NCBI RefSeq assembly: GCF_001895005.1
Contig: NZ_BCXH01000001.1
Location: 310,001-374,000 of the forward strand
Length of the DNA: 64,000 nucleotides
Direction: 5' to 3'
DNA from: Rhodococcus yunnanensis NBRC 103083
GTDB lineage: Bacteria; Actinomycetota; Actinomycetes; Mycobacteriales; Mycobacteriaceae
A program made the translations under genes and the position numbers. Below are positions 45,133 to 52,716 of this stretch, piece after piece. A model generated the notes under the pieces. It saw nothing but the letters and a program-made list of their open reading frames with translations, did no database searches and was not told the DNA's origin. Position 1 is the stretch's first letter. Every line of letters begins with the position of its first letter.

Positions 45133-46445
45133 AGGTACAACACCCCGCCGACGGCGTGCGACCGATCGGGGTAGGCGCGGGTGTCAGCTTGCTCCATCAA
45201 TTCCGTCGGTACATAACGGGTTACGTCGTCGAGACGTTGACCCTGTTCGTCGTACAGATTGAGTCGAGTCACCAAAGTGAGCCCCTCGTAGTCATCGTGC
45301 GTGAAGCTGATGTGCAATCGTCCATGCGGCCAGTCCCCGATGAATTCGGCCCGCACGTCGTGCATCAGCGGCGAAAATTGCCACCCGTCGAGTCGGCGAA
45401 CGCAGTACCGGACGTACGACGCATGATCAGCCGGTTCGGGAGCGACGGCACGGCAGTATCCCGTGATGTCCAAGTCGTCAATCGCTGTTTCGACTTCGGA
45501 CTTCGCTGTGTCCGTCGATAGTCGAACAAAGTGGCGGGTCGAGCTGCTTCCGTCTACAGATCTGACAAGGAGCCAGAGCTGATCACCGTGCGCGGTGCCC
45601 TCAGAGGCCTGGACACCGGGCAATTCGATCTCACGTACAGGCGTCGACGAACCGCCACGGAATGCCTTCACCAAAAGAACACCGCCGTGCCTGCCTGTCA
45701 TGCCCCAGTGCCATCGGACGCCGTCGCCGATCGCGCGCTTGCGGCGGTGCAGCTCGTTGTACGTGGTGTCCGCGTACTCACTGGTGTGCCACGCGCCGTC
45801 GGCGTGGGATCGAGGGTGGTCGTCGAGTCCGATGTGGGTCCGTTCGGTATCCAACGGGACGTGAATCCACGACTTGGATTGTTGGAGAACATATCCTGCC
45901 GAGGTTGGGGTTTCGCGATAGATGCGCGACCATGGGGCCTGCTCGACGCCCAGGCGGACCGATCGTTCGTCGAAGTCGGCTGCGACGACGACCCCGTCGA
46001 CGTCGATCGGAGTCGTGCCTCCGCCCGGGTGGGCCAGGAGTAAAGGCGGTCCCGTTTGCGGGCGGAGGAGCGGCGGCTCGTCCGCAGTACGAGCGACGTC
46101 GTCACGCGTGCGTGTCGGTCGAAAGCACCATGCTCCGGACGATCCAGCTGTGAGCAGATGTGTGCCCTCGAGGTACTCGGCGTGATTTACCCCGTCCACG
46201 GTCACACAAGCCAGAGCATCCGTTCCGCGGTAGTGAAGCCAGACACGGTTTCCATAGGAGGCAATCGTCAGCGCAGGTGACGGGGAAGAAATCTCCGGCC
46301 AAGACACTATCCGATCGATTTGTCCGGATGTCGGTTCGAGAAGCACTGCAACAGGCTGGGTTTCGTCGATCACCCACAGCCGGGCGGCAGCGAAACGAAT
46401 ATATCGTGGGCGCAAGAGTCTGCGCTCAGACGACGGAGCGCTCAT
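45129..46445 (-). CDS. Hypothetical protein, probably beta-propeller-like
   Basis: 438 residues. Recurrent segments (RLWVIDETQPVAVLLEPTSG, GNRVWLHYRGTDALACVTVDG, GDQLWLLVRSVDGSSSTRHF) look like blades of a beta-propeller. No signal peptide or transmembrane helix. First gene of a two-gene operon read away from the recombinase module. Function unknown. Confidence 0.65.
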   Translation of the reverse strand: MSAPSSERRLLRPRYIRFAAARLWVIDETQPVAVLLEPTSGQIDRIVSWPEISSPSPALTIASYGNRVWLHYRGTDALACVTVDGVNHAEYLEGTHLLTAGSSGAWCFRPTRTRDDVARTADEPPLLRPQTGPPLLLAHPGGGTTPIDVDGVVVAADFDERSVRLGVEQAPWSRIYRETPTSAGYVLQQSKSWIHVPLDTERTHIGLDDHPRSHADGAWHTSEYADTTYNELHRRKRAIGDGVRWHWGMTGRHGGVLLVKAFRGGSSTPVREIELPGVQASEGTAHGDQLWLLVRSVDGSSSTRHFVRLSTDTAKSEVETAIDDLDITGYCRAVAPEPADHASYVRYCVRRLDGWQFSPLMHDVRAEFIGDWPHGRLHISFTHDDYEGLTLVTRLNLYDEQGQRLDDVTRYVPTELMEQADTRAYPDRSHAVGGVLYL

Positions 46446-46548
46446 GCGCCTTTCTGCAGTGTCATGTCCGCTACACTACCTCACCCCCTTCGACACGTCG
46501 TCGATTCACAAGCTGGAAACTTGATGGTGAACGCGCGTAGGACTGAGG

Positions 46549-48027
46549 CTATTTTCGGTGTGTGGAGTATTGCGCCCATGGTTGTGCGGCCAGTTCGGCG
46601 TGGCGGTGGGCGACGGAGTAGCTGTATCCGAGCATCTCGGCGGCAAGCGGAGGAGGTACCTGGGTGACGAGGGCGCGTAGCGTTGTCGCGCGAGCACCTC
46701 GGAGGTTGATGCCGAGGGCTCTGAGTCGGTCCATGAGGGTGTTGGGGTGTAGGTGTCGGCCGGTTCGGAAGCTCGGGAACAACCAGCCGGCGTCCGCACC
46801 GGTGAGACGCGTCGCGCGTGATGCGACCTGCAGGCGCAACAGTGCCGCGAAGGGCTCGGGTACCGGTGCGGGTTGGGTGCCGAGTGCGATCCGCAGCCCA
46901 TCGGTGTCGGTACTGACCTGTTCTGTGCGTAGTGCGGCGATTTTCACCATCGGCTGTGCGTAGAGCAGCAGAAGGATGCCGGCCACTCGATAGGGAAGCG
47001 CTTCGCTGCTGCCGGTGAGTAGTTCGCGGATCCAGCGCAGTCGTTCGTCTTGGGTGAAGGTGACTGTGGGGGCGGGGGAGCGGTGGGCGATCGTCACGTT
47101 TCGATTGATGCGGGTGGCTTTCGCCCAGACGAAGAACGTTCGAACCAAATGCCGAGTGGTAGGGCCGGCGGCGAGCCATTCGTCAACGTCGAGCTGCAGG
47201 CATGTCGCGGCGGTGCGGTTGTGCGTGTCGTGTAGCCAGGTCAGAAACTTGATGGTTTCGGTGATGTCTTGTTTCGACGCGTGGACCGGTCCCCGGGTGG
47301 GCTTTCCCTCGGCCGCGATCACGCGCACCCGTTTGAGGTGATGCCAGGTGGCGAATTGTTCCGCAGGACGCCGCACAGCAGGTTGACCGATAACCGCAAT
47401 CTTGTTGGCAATCCACTCCTCGAACAGGGCGAGGTAACGGTCCCTTGGTGGCAACAGTTGGTGATGTTCGAGCACACTGCGTAGGTGGGCGGTGCGGCGG
47501 TCGTCATCGACCCGGTCGAGGCCCTCATGGGTCATCGGGATCTCACCGGATGCCAACCGGTGCAGCAGATCTTGCACCGATGTCGAGCGTTTCCAAGTGT
47601 GAATGCTTTCGGGGCGGTCGACGGCGCAGAAAATGTTCACCAGAGTCTGCATAGCTGCGGGATCGGCCGGGTTGTCGAGCATCATGGGGGTGAGGTCGTC
47701 TCGAAGGGCGCAGCGCGCACAGATACCGCGGCGGTAGTGCTCGGCTTCGATGCCGCAGCTGGTGCAATGGAAGTCGGTGGTGATTCCGGCGCAGTCGACG
47801 CACACCGTTTTCTCGTCGATGAGTCCGGGGAGCATCCGTTCGAACCCGCAGCCTCCGCAGTAGCCGTAGGTGCGTACGGCTGTGTGAAAGCAGGTCCCGC
47901 AGATGTTGCCTTCGGGCCAGCGCACGCGCGGTTTGCCGGCGTCCCGTCCGCATCGATCGCACGTGAAACCGCCGCCGGCTCTCGGTCGCCCCCGACGAGT
48001 GTTGCGAGGCCGGATCTCAATGGTCAT
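46549..48027 (-). CDS. Zinc-ribbon protein with degenerate tyrosine-recombinase domain
   Basis: 492 residues. The first 110 contain several CxxC pairs (CDRCG, CGTC, CGGCG, CVDC, CTSCG, CARC), predicting three zinc ribbons. Residues about 250-490 align by shape to a phage-integrase core-binding and catalytic domain. However, the usual GLR (first catalytic Arg) is AQP in LLLYAQPMVKIAAL. The later TTLRALVT keeps an Arg, while LGYSYSVAHRHAEL lacks the regular LGH...Y pattern. It is therefore probably a non-catalytic partner. It overlaps the HTH gene by 11 bases. Similar three-gene sets occur in actinobacterial mobile elements. Confidence 0.78.
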   Translation of the reverse strand: MTIEIRPRNTRRGRPRAGGGFTCDRCGRDAGKPRVRWPEGNICGTCFHTAVRTYGYCGGCGFERMLPGLIDEKTVCVDCAGITTDFHCTSCGIEAEHYRRGICARCALRDDLTPMMLDNPADPAAMQTLVNIFCAVDRPESIHTWKRSTSVQDLLHRLASGEIPMTHEGLDRVDDDRRTAHLRSVLEHHQLLPPRDRYLALFEEWIANKIAVIGQPAVRRPAEQFATWHHLKRVRVIAAEGKPTRGPVHASKQDITETIKFLTWLHDTHNRTAATCLQLDVDEWLAAGPTTRHLVRTFFVWAKATRINRNVTIAHRSPAPTVTFTQDERLRWIRELLTGSSEALPYRVAGILLLLYAQPMVKIAALRTEQVSTDTDGLRIALGTQPAPVPEPFAALLRLQVASRATRLTGADAGWLFPSFRTGRHLHPNTLMDRLRALGINLRGARATTLRALVTQVPPPLAAEMLGYSYSVAHRHAELAAQPWAQYSTHRK

Positions 48028-48355
48028 CGCGGATCACCCGGGCACGTCGCGGCCGGACGGTCTTATTGAGTTCGATGACGTTCGGCGCGGACGATGAGGC
48101 GATCTTCTTCTTGCGTTCGTCGGCGGCCGTCACGGTGACCAGGTCTTCCATTCCGCAGCCGAATATGTCGCACAGTGCAGCCATCATCTGCAGTGACACG
48201 CGTTCGGGGCGTTGGGTGACCAGGCGGTACACCTGTGGACGGGAGAGGTCGATTCCGCGCTCGAGCAGTCGTGGGATGAGGTCGGTGCTGTTGTGCATGC
48301 CGTGTGCGGCCATGAGTTCGGGTAGGCGCCAGGTGTAGTCGACGGTGCGTTTCAC
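48017..48355 (-). CDS. Small XRE/Cro-type HTH protein of the recombinase module
   Basis: 112 residues. The HTH is MAAHGMHNSTDLIPRLLERGIDLSRPQVYRLV in the Cro/XRE arrangement, followed by LQMMAALCDIFGCGMEDLV and a basic tail. It overlaps both flanking recombinase genes (ATGA at 48352-48355, 11 bases at 48017-48027). It may set recombination directionality or repress the operon through the AATGATTCATC dyad upstream. Confidence 0.85.
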   Translation of the reverse strand: MKRTVDYTWRLPELMAAHGMHNSTDLIPRLLERGIDLSRPQVYRLVTQRPERVSLQMMAALCDIFGCGMEDLVTVTAADERKKKIASSSAPNVIELNKTVRPRRARVIRDDH

Positions 48356-49461
48356 GAGATCTCTCCCTCTTCACCGAGTCCGAGCGCGTCTGCGACTGTC
48401 GCGTCGAGCGCGCGTCGCAGTGTTGTGGTGCGGAAGTCGCTCGAGACAGAGGTGTACAGCGAGGTGGTGCTGGCGTATTCGTGACCCATCTGATGTTGCA
48501 CGAACAGAGGATCCCATCCGTCTTCGATCAGATGGGTGGCGTACGAGCGCCGTAGTGAATGCAGGTCCAGGCCAGGGGACAGCGAGAGCTCGGTGCAGTA
48601 TCGCCGGAATCGGCGGATCAGGGTCGATTCGGCGACCAATGCTCCTCGTTCGGAGGGGAACAGGTCCAGTCCCGCATCGAGATAGGGCTGCCCGTGGAGC
48701 ATCCAGTCCTCGACGATCTCGGGTGTCCAGTCGAACACGGTCAGGACGCTGCGGCGCTTCGGTGGCGATCCTCGTTTGGCCTTGCCGTAGCGCACGTTCA
48801 CCACACCGAACCGGCCGAACTCGCGGGCGTGAGGGTTTCGTGTGAAGTCGACGGTCTGCAGATGCCGGAGCTCGTTGAAGCGCAGACCGTACGAGTAGGC
48901 GATCTTGAGCATCACCGCGTCGCGGTAGGCCGGCAGCCAACCCTTGCGGCCGATACCAGCGATCGTCTCGACCTGGGTATCGGCGTGGTCGAACAACTCT
49001 TGCAGTTCGGTCTTGGTGAAGGCCCGTTTGGTCGGCGTCGACTCGTTGTCCTGGACATGTGCTGCGCTGTTCCATTCGAAGAACACCTGGGCGGGGTGTG
49101 TTCCGAATCGTTGCTCGCAGAGCCGGTCCCAGCCGTAGTCGGGGTTGCTGATGTAGGCACAGAACAGTTTCAGTGAGGTTTGATAGCTCCGGATCGTCGA
49201 CTGTGTGACTCGTCGGATCGAACGTAAATCTCCGAAGAACTCTTCGACCATCGCCGGTGTCCAGGTCCACGGGAACTCGTTGGTGTAGTCGATGAACCTC
49301 ACGACCATCTGCTGACGTTGCTCGATGGTGCCGAGCTGGAGGTTTCGGCAGAGCTGTTGGTTCCGCCAGCCCGTGAGCATGTCTTCGACCGTTTGCTCCT
49401 CAGGATGGAGCGGTGTCACCGACTCGACCATGATGACACGACCGCTATTGTCTACCCCCAC
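48352..49461 (-). CDS. Tyrosine recombinase/integrase
   Basis: 369 residues from GTG 49461; ATG 49431 is an alternative. An N-terminal SAM-like core-binding domain (about 30-115) is followed by the catalytic domain. The catalytic set is complete: Arg in YSYGLRFNELRHL, HSLRRSYATHL (His and Arg), His in MGHEYASTT and Tyr in SLYTSV. First gene of the module. Upstream lie two palindromic sites and divergent copies of the cassette repeat, the arrangement expected if it acts on them. Confidence 0.9.
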   Translation of the reverse strand: MGVDNSGRVIMVESVTPLHPEEQTVEDMLTGWRNQQLCRNLQLGTIEQRQQMVVRFIDYTNEFPWTWTPAMVEEFFGDLRSIRRVTQSTIRSYQTSLKLFCAYISNPDYGWDRLCEQRFGTHPAQVFFEWNSAAHVQDNESTPTKRAFTKTELQELFDHADTQVETIAGIGRKGWLPAYRDAVMLKIAYSYGLRFNELRHLQTVDFTRNPHAREFGRFGVVNVRYGKAKRGSPPKRRSVLTVFDWTPEIVEDWMLHGQPYLDAGLDLFPSERGALVAESTLIRRFRRYCTELSLSPGLDLHSLRRSYATHLIEDGWDPLFVQHQMGHEYASTTSLYTSVSSDFRTTTLRRALDATVADALGLGEEGEIS

Positions 49462-49493
49462 GACACCCCTCTGCTTGTCTCGTTCAGCGAATC

Positions 49494-49516
49494 AATGATT
49501 CATCAGATGAATCATT
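49494..49516. promoter_or_regulatory. 23-bp palindrome AATGATTCATC-A-GATGAATCATT
   Basis: A perfect 11-bp inverted repeat around one base, 32 bases upstream of the recombinase start. AATGATTCATCAGATG recurs at 49687-49702. Likely operator for the HTH protein or an accessory binding site for the recombinase. Confidence 0.75.
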
Positions 49517-49606
49517 GGTGTCAATAGCACTGCCGCAGAGCGACGTTGAACAGCGGAAACTACAGGCTGATGATGCCTTGAGAAGGACGTCCGAACGGGC
49601 GGCCTG

Positions 49607-49653
49607 CCAGACGGCACGTAACATCCTCATTCTGAACAGATTTCGTGTCGTAT
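49607..49653 (+). repeat. Divergent cassette repeat upstream of the recombinase
   Basis: CCAG at 49607, a GTAAC-TCCTCAT-CTG middle and an exact core GTCGTAT at 49647-49653. CCAG-to-core distance is 40 instead of 35-36. It resembles the copy at 49981 (CAG-CGG-A-G-AAC-CTCA). It could serve as a primary (attI-like) site. Confidence 0.45.
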
Positions 49654-49686
49654 CAAAAGATGCACGCACCCAGTTTGCTATAGCTG

Positions 49687-49740
49687 AATGATTCATCAGA
49701 TGCAACATGCAGAGTTTTAACTGACATAATGTAGATTATC
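49687..49740. repeat. Partial cassette repeat joined to a second AATGATTCATC site
   Basis: AATGATTCATCAGATG (49687-49702) is identical to part of the palindrome at 49494. Four bases later ATGCAGAG (49707-49714), TTTTA, CTGAC and ATTATCGG follow the order seen in repeat C, but the GTCGTAT core is missing. Confidence 0.5.
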
Positions 49741-49980
49741 GGCAATAGAGATGGGCGGGTTTTGTCCGTTGCAACAACTCGTCGCTCATGCATATTCGGT
49801 GCTTGACGCGCGGCGCAACCGCGCCGCTGCCGCCCAGGCTCGAGCCCATGACGTTGCGCGGCGTCTCCAGTGTTGAAACTCCAGTCCGCGTTGCATTCCT
49901 CGACCTGTCAGTGCCGGCGTTCACCGGCGATGCCGAGCTCTCCGTCGACGGATCGTCGACGCATCCTGCAATCGTTGGCA

Positions 49981-50019
49981 GCAGTCGGAAGCCGGCAACC
50001 TTCTCAGCCCCTGTCGTAT
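49981..50019 (+). repeat. Cassette repeat copy E
   Basis: GCAG at 49981, CCGGCAAC (as in copy B), and core GTCGTAT at 50013-50019, followed by AGCCCTGC much as copy B is followed by TCCCTGC. GCAG-to-core distance is 32; the CTGCAT arm is degraded. Eight bases later the 44-bp palindrome begins. Confidence 0.6.
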
Positions 50020-50026
50020 AGCCCTG

Positions 50027-50070
50027 CCGCACACTGCATTTCGTCACATGTGACGAAATGCAGTGTGCGG
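50027..50070. repeat. Perfect 44-bp palindrome
   Basis: Two 22-base arms with no mismatch and no loop. The outer part is CCGCACAC, the centre CACATGTG, and CTGCATTTCG is mirrored inside. No T-tract on either side, so it is not an ordinary terminator. It lies at the right edge of the island, 210 bases before the amidase start. Confidence 0.9.
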
Positions 50071-50279
50071 GTTGTCGCATGATTGAAGTTTCAGCACATA
50101 CGCCAAGCCTCGGCAATGTCGTTCGACGCAGTTTCCGCGACGCCAGGCGTGCGCGACCGCCCAGTTCCTGCCACACACTCGACCCCGGAGCGCCCCGTCT
50201 CTGTGGGTCGATTCGGAATGACAGGCGAAATCGTCCCGAACTCGAATACCGACCGGTGTGCCCGTTGTAGCATCGTGCG

Positions 50280-51788
50280 GTGGAACTCGCCGAGTACGTT
50301 TCCATGGATGCCACCGAGCTGGCTGCACTCGTCCAGTCGGGCGAAGTGTCCGCTCGTGAGCTGCTCGAATTGGCTCGTCGCAGGGCTGACGACGTAGACG
50401 GTGAACTCAACTCGATTGTCCTGCGGATGGACGCAGCCGCGGACGAACGCGCCGACAGCGGCACACTGAACGGCCCATTCGCAGGCGTTCCATTCCTGAT
50501 CAAGGATCTCGCACAAGAGTATCGGGGTTACCCGACGTCCTACGGTTCACGGTCACTTGCCGCAGACGTCGCGACCGATCACGCGCTCGTCACGCAGCGG
50601 TTCCTCGATGCCGGGCTGGTGATCTTCGGAAAGACCAACACGCCGGAGTTCGGCGCCAAAGCCGTTACGGAGCCAGATTACTGGGGTTCATCACGTAACC
50701 CGTGGAACACAGCGCGAACACCGGGCGGGTCCTCGGGTGGATCGGGAGCGGCCGTTGCTGCAGGCATCGTCCCAGCGGCAGGAGCCAACGACGGCGGCGG
50801 ATCCATACGGATACCCGCCGCCTGCAACGGGCTCGTCGGACTGAAGCTGGGCCGCGGATTGTCACCGTACGGTCCGCAGACCGGGGAGATCATGTTCGGG
50901 ATGGTCGGCCAGGGGGTCGTCAGCAGGACCGTCCGAGACAGCGCGGCGCTGTACGACGCCATCGTCTCCCCCGATCCCAATGCCGAGTACCTGGCGCAGT
51001 TTCCGTCCGAACCATTTGCGAATTCGTTGGGTTCGAGGCCGACCGGCCTGCGGATCGGTTGGTCGCATTCGTCGGCGGTCAATCCTCATCCACACCGGGA
51101 GGCAATAGCTGCCGTCGAGCGCACCGCTGCCGTGCTCAGCGAACTCGGGCACCACGTGGAGGAGGTGCCGCCGCCGTTCGACGACTGGGCTCTCTCTCGC
51201 GACTTCTTGTCGATATGGTTCGCCCAGGTGCACGTCCAGGTCTCCGAGATCAAGGCACGCATCGGCGCCAAGAACTCCCATTTCGAAGCCGATACCCTGG
51301 CGTTGGCTGAGTTCGGACGCCACAACGGAATGCTGGCCGCCATCAGTGCCCTCGAGAACACCACGACCTATGTGCGGTCGCTTGCCACATTCCATGACCG
51401 TTACGACTTCCTACTGACTCCCACTATCGCGACTCCCCCGCTTGCACTGGGTTCGACCGCAACGTCATCACTCGTTCAGGCAGCCGCCAGGGTCGTCAGC
51501 ACCATGCGGGCGGGAAGAGTGATGGCCCTGTCGGGGATCGTCGACGACGCCATCGCCGATGGGCTCGGATGGGTTCCCTACACTCAGTTGGCCAATGTGA
51601 CAGGACGTCCCGCGATCAGTGTCCCGATGCACTGGACAGACGACGGGCTTCCGCTCGGTGTCCAATTCGTCGGACGATTGGGGTCGGAGAGCGGACTACT
51701 TCGATTGGCTGCTCAGCTGGAAGAGGCCCGGCCGTGGATCCACCGATTCCCCGCGCCGGTGAAATCGACGCAGAAGAACGCGGTTTGA
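50280..51788 (+). CDS. Amidase-signature-family hydrolase
   Basis: 502 residues from GTG 50280. The Ser-Ser-Lys triad is visible: Lys in VPFLIKDLAQEYRG, and the Gly/Ser-rich signature GGSSGGSGAAVAAGIVP followed by DGGGSIRIPAACNGLVGLK. The C-terminal part RPAISVPMHWTDDGLPLGVQF is typical. Family members hydrolyse amides (6-aminohexanoate dimer, aryl amides, peptides). Substrate unknown. Core-like gene bordering the island. Confidence 0.93.
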   Translation: MELAEYVSMDATELAALVQSGEVSARELLELARRRADDVDGELNSIVLRMDAAADERADSGTLNGPFAGVPFLIKDLAQEYRGYPTSYGSRSLAADVATDHALVTQRFLDAGLVIFGKTNTPEFGAKAVTEPDYWGSSRNPWNTARTPGGSSGGSGAAVAAGIVPAAGANDGGGSIRIPAACNGLVGLKLGRGLSPYGPQTGEIMFGMVGQGVVSRTVRDSAALYDAIVSPDPNAEYLAQFPSEPFANSLGSRPTGLRIGWSHSSAVNPHPHREAIAAVERTAAVLSELGHHVEEVPPPFDDWALSRDFLSIWFAQVHVQVSEIKARIGAKNSHFEADTLALAEFGRHNGMLAAISALENTTTYVRSLATFHDRYDFLLTPTIATPPLALGSTATSSLVQAAARVVSTMRAGRVMALSGIVDDAIADGLGWVPYTQLANVTGRPAISVPMHWTDDGLPLGVQFVGRLGSESGLLRLAAQLEEARPWIHRFPAPVKSTQKNAV

Positions 51789-51837
51789 TCTTTCCAGCCT
51801 TCGGATATCCGCCACGCACGACTACGGAGGAGAAACG

Positions 51838-52116
51838 ATGCCGGCAAGCAATTCGAAGGACTCACAGCCTCAGTTGAAGGATCAGGAGATGTACGAGGAG
51901 CTGAGGAAGGAGGGTAACTCCAAGGAGAAATCCGCTCGCATCTCCAACGCCGCAGCGAACAAGGGGCGGTCGGCGGTCGGGGCGAGCGGTGGACGTTCCG
52001 GATCCTACGAGGATTGGACCGTTGACGAGCTTCGTTCGAGGGCAAAGGAACTGGGACTGAGTGGTTACTCCGACCTTCGCAAGGACGAGCTGGTGCAGCA
52101 GCTTCGCGATCACTGA
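51838..52116 (+). CDS. Small SAP/Rho-N-like protein (DUF7218 type)
   Basis: 92 residues, very hydrophilic. N-terminal KDQEMYEELRKEGNSKEKSARISNAAA is followed by a Gly/Ser linker and a C-terminal SAP/Rho-N-like helix pair: WTVDELRSRAKELGLSGYSD, KDELVQQLRDH. Such domains bind nucleic acid. A strong ribosome site (GGAGGAGAAACG) precedes ATG 51838. Common in actinobacteria; role unknown. Confidence 0.82.
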   Translation: MPASNSKDSQPQLKDQEMYEELRKEGNSKEKSARISNAAANKGRSAVGASGGRSGSYEDWTVDELRSRAKELGLSGYSDLRKDELVQQLRDH

Positions 52117-52134
52117 GCCGTCAACGCGAGAGAC

Positions 52135-52638
52135 TCATTGATCCGACGTGCGAAGGTACGCACGCGGTAGCACGAACCACAGACCGAACAGCAGTACCGT
52201 GACGGCTGCCGCCGCAACTTCCGCAGCAAAGATTCCGACGACGATTTCGAAAGTCAGCGCTACGACGCCGACCAACGCAACTGCCAACATCAGAAGCCCG
52301 AGAAGCGCGAGTCGATTCCCGACGCGGACGAGGACCCCGATTGCGCGCTTCCGAAAAAGCAACCGATGCATGCCAACCGGAGCGATCAGAAGAATCGTCG
52401 CGACGATCGACGCCGTCACGGTAACCAGATACACAACGCGACCCACCGACGACAGGTCGTCGAATCTTTGCTGGAACGGCACCGTCAGCAAGAAGCCGGT
52501 CAGGAGCTGGACACCGGTCTGCACGACCCGCAGTTCCTGCAACAGCGCCGTCCAATTTCGGTCGAGTTGCTGAGTCGGGGTCTCGTTGCGCGCCTTACCG
52601 TTCCATTCGAGGTGATCGAGTCCCTCATCGTGCTCCAT
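52135..52638 (-). CDS. DUF6328-like membrane protein
   Basis: 167 residues. The conserved opening is ETPTQQLDRNWTALLQELRV, then QTGVQLLTGFLLTVPFQQRF. Four hydrophobic helices follow. No known biochemical role; common single gene in actinobacteria. Convergent with the SAP-like gene (18 bases between stops). Confidence 0.82.
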   Translation of the reverse strand: MEHDEGLDHLEWNGKARNETPTQQLDRNWTALLQELRVVQTGVQLLTGFLLTVPFQQRFDDLSSVGRVVYLVTVTASIVATILLIAPVGMHRLLFRKRAIGVLVRVGNRLALLGLLMLAVALVGVVALTFEIVVGIFAAEVAAAAVTVLLFGLWFVLPRAYLRTSDQ

Positions 52639-52672
52639 CGACCAACACTAGCCTCGAGTGCGTTGTGAGCGC

Positions 52673-52710
52673 GGTCGGTGAGCGCGTGGGAGTGTTAACG
52701 CTCACCGACC
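52673..52710 (-). terminator. Hairpin after the TerB gene
   Basis: A 12-bp perfect inverted repeat (52673-52684 with 52699-52710) has a 14-nt loop, six bases past the TerB stop. No T-tract. Confidence 0.6.
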
Positions 52711-52716
52711 CAGTGG

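Larger units (their letters stand above)
42159..50070. mobile_element. Candidate cassette-type island with recombinase module
   Basis: Bounded here by repeat copy A and the 44-bp palindrome. It contains at least three cassette-sized segments (core-to-core 965 and 926 bases, then a 5.5-kb segment with two unknown genes and the recombinase module). Genes are mostly unrecognised and on both strands. The repeats all point the same way. True ends were not found, and the gene at 41525-42067 may also belong. See the individual repeats and the recombinase genes. Confidence 0.45.
49462..50279. other. Non-coding, repeat-rich stretch between recombinase and amidase genes
   Basis: 818 bases without a supportable gene. 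It holds a 23-bp palindrome (49494), a divergent cassette repeat (49607), a partial copy with a second AATGATTCATC site (49687), another copy (49981) and the 44-bp palindrome (50027). The segment 49790-50020 is open on both strands (plus frame 49788-50021, minus frame 49736-50503) but neither shows a domain. Confidence 0.7.

Noticed and set aside
46446..46548. Search for a cassette repeat between the propeller-like gene and the recombinase module
   Set aside because: Only CTGCA followed by unrelated bases is present; no GTCGTAT core, so no repeat is called there.
42159..50019. Classical integron attC/attI sites
   Set aside because: The core is GTCGTAT, not GTTRRRY, and the recombinase is not an IntI with its extra helix as far as I can see; the cassette idea is kept only as an analogy.
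49736..50503. 255-codon minus frame and 77-codon plus frame (49788-50021) before the amidase
   Set aside because: The minus frame runs antisense into the amidase, neither has a domain or ribosome site, and the region is full of repeats.
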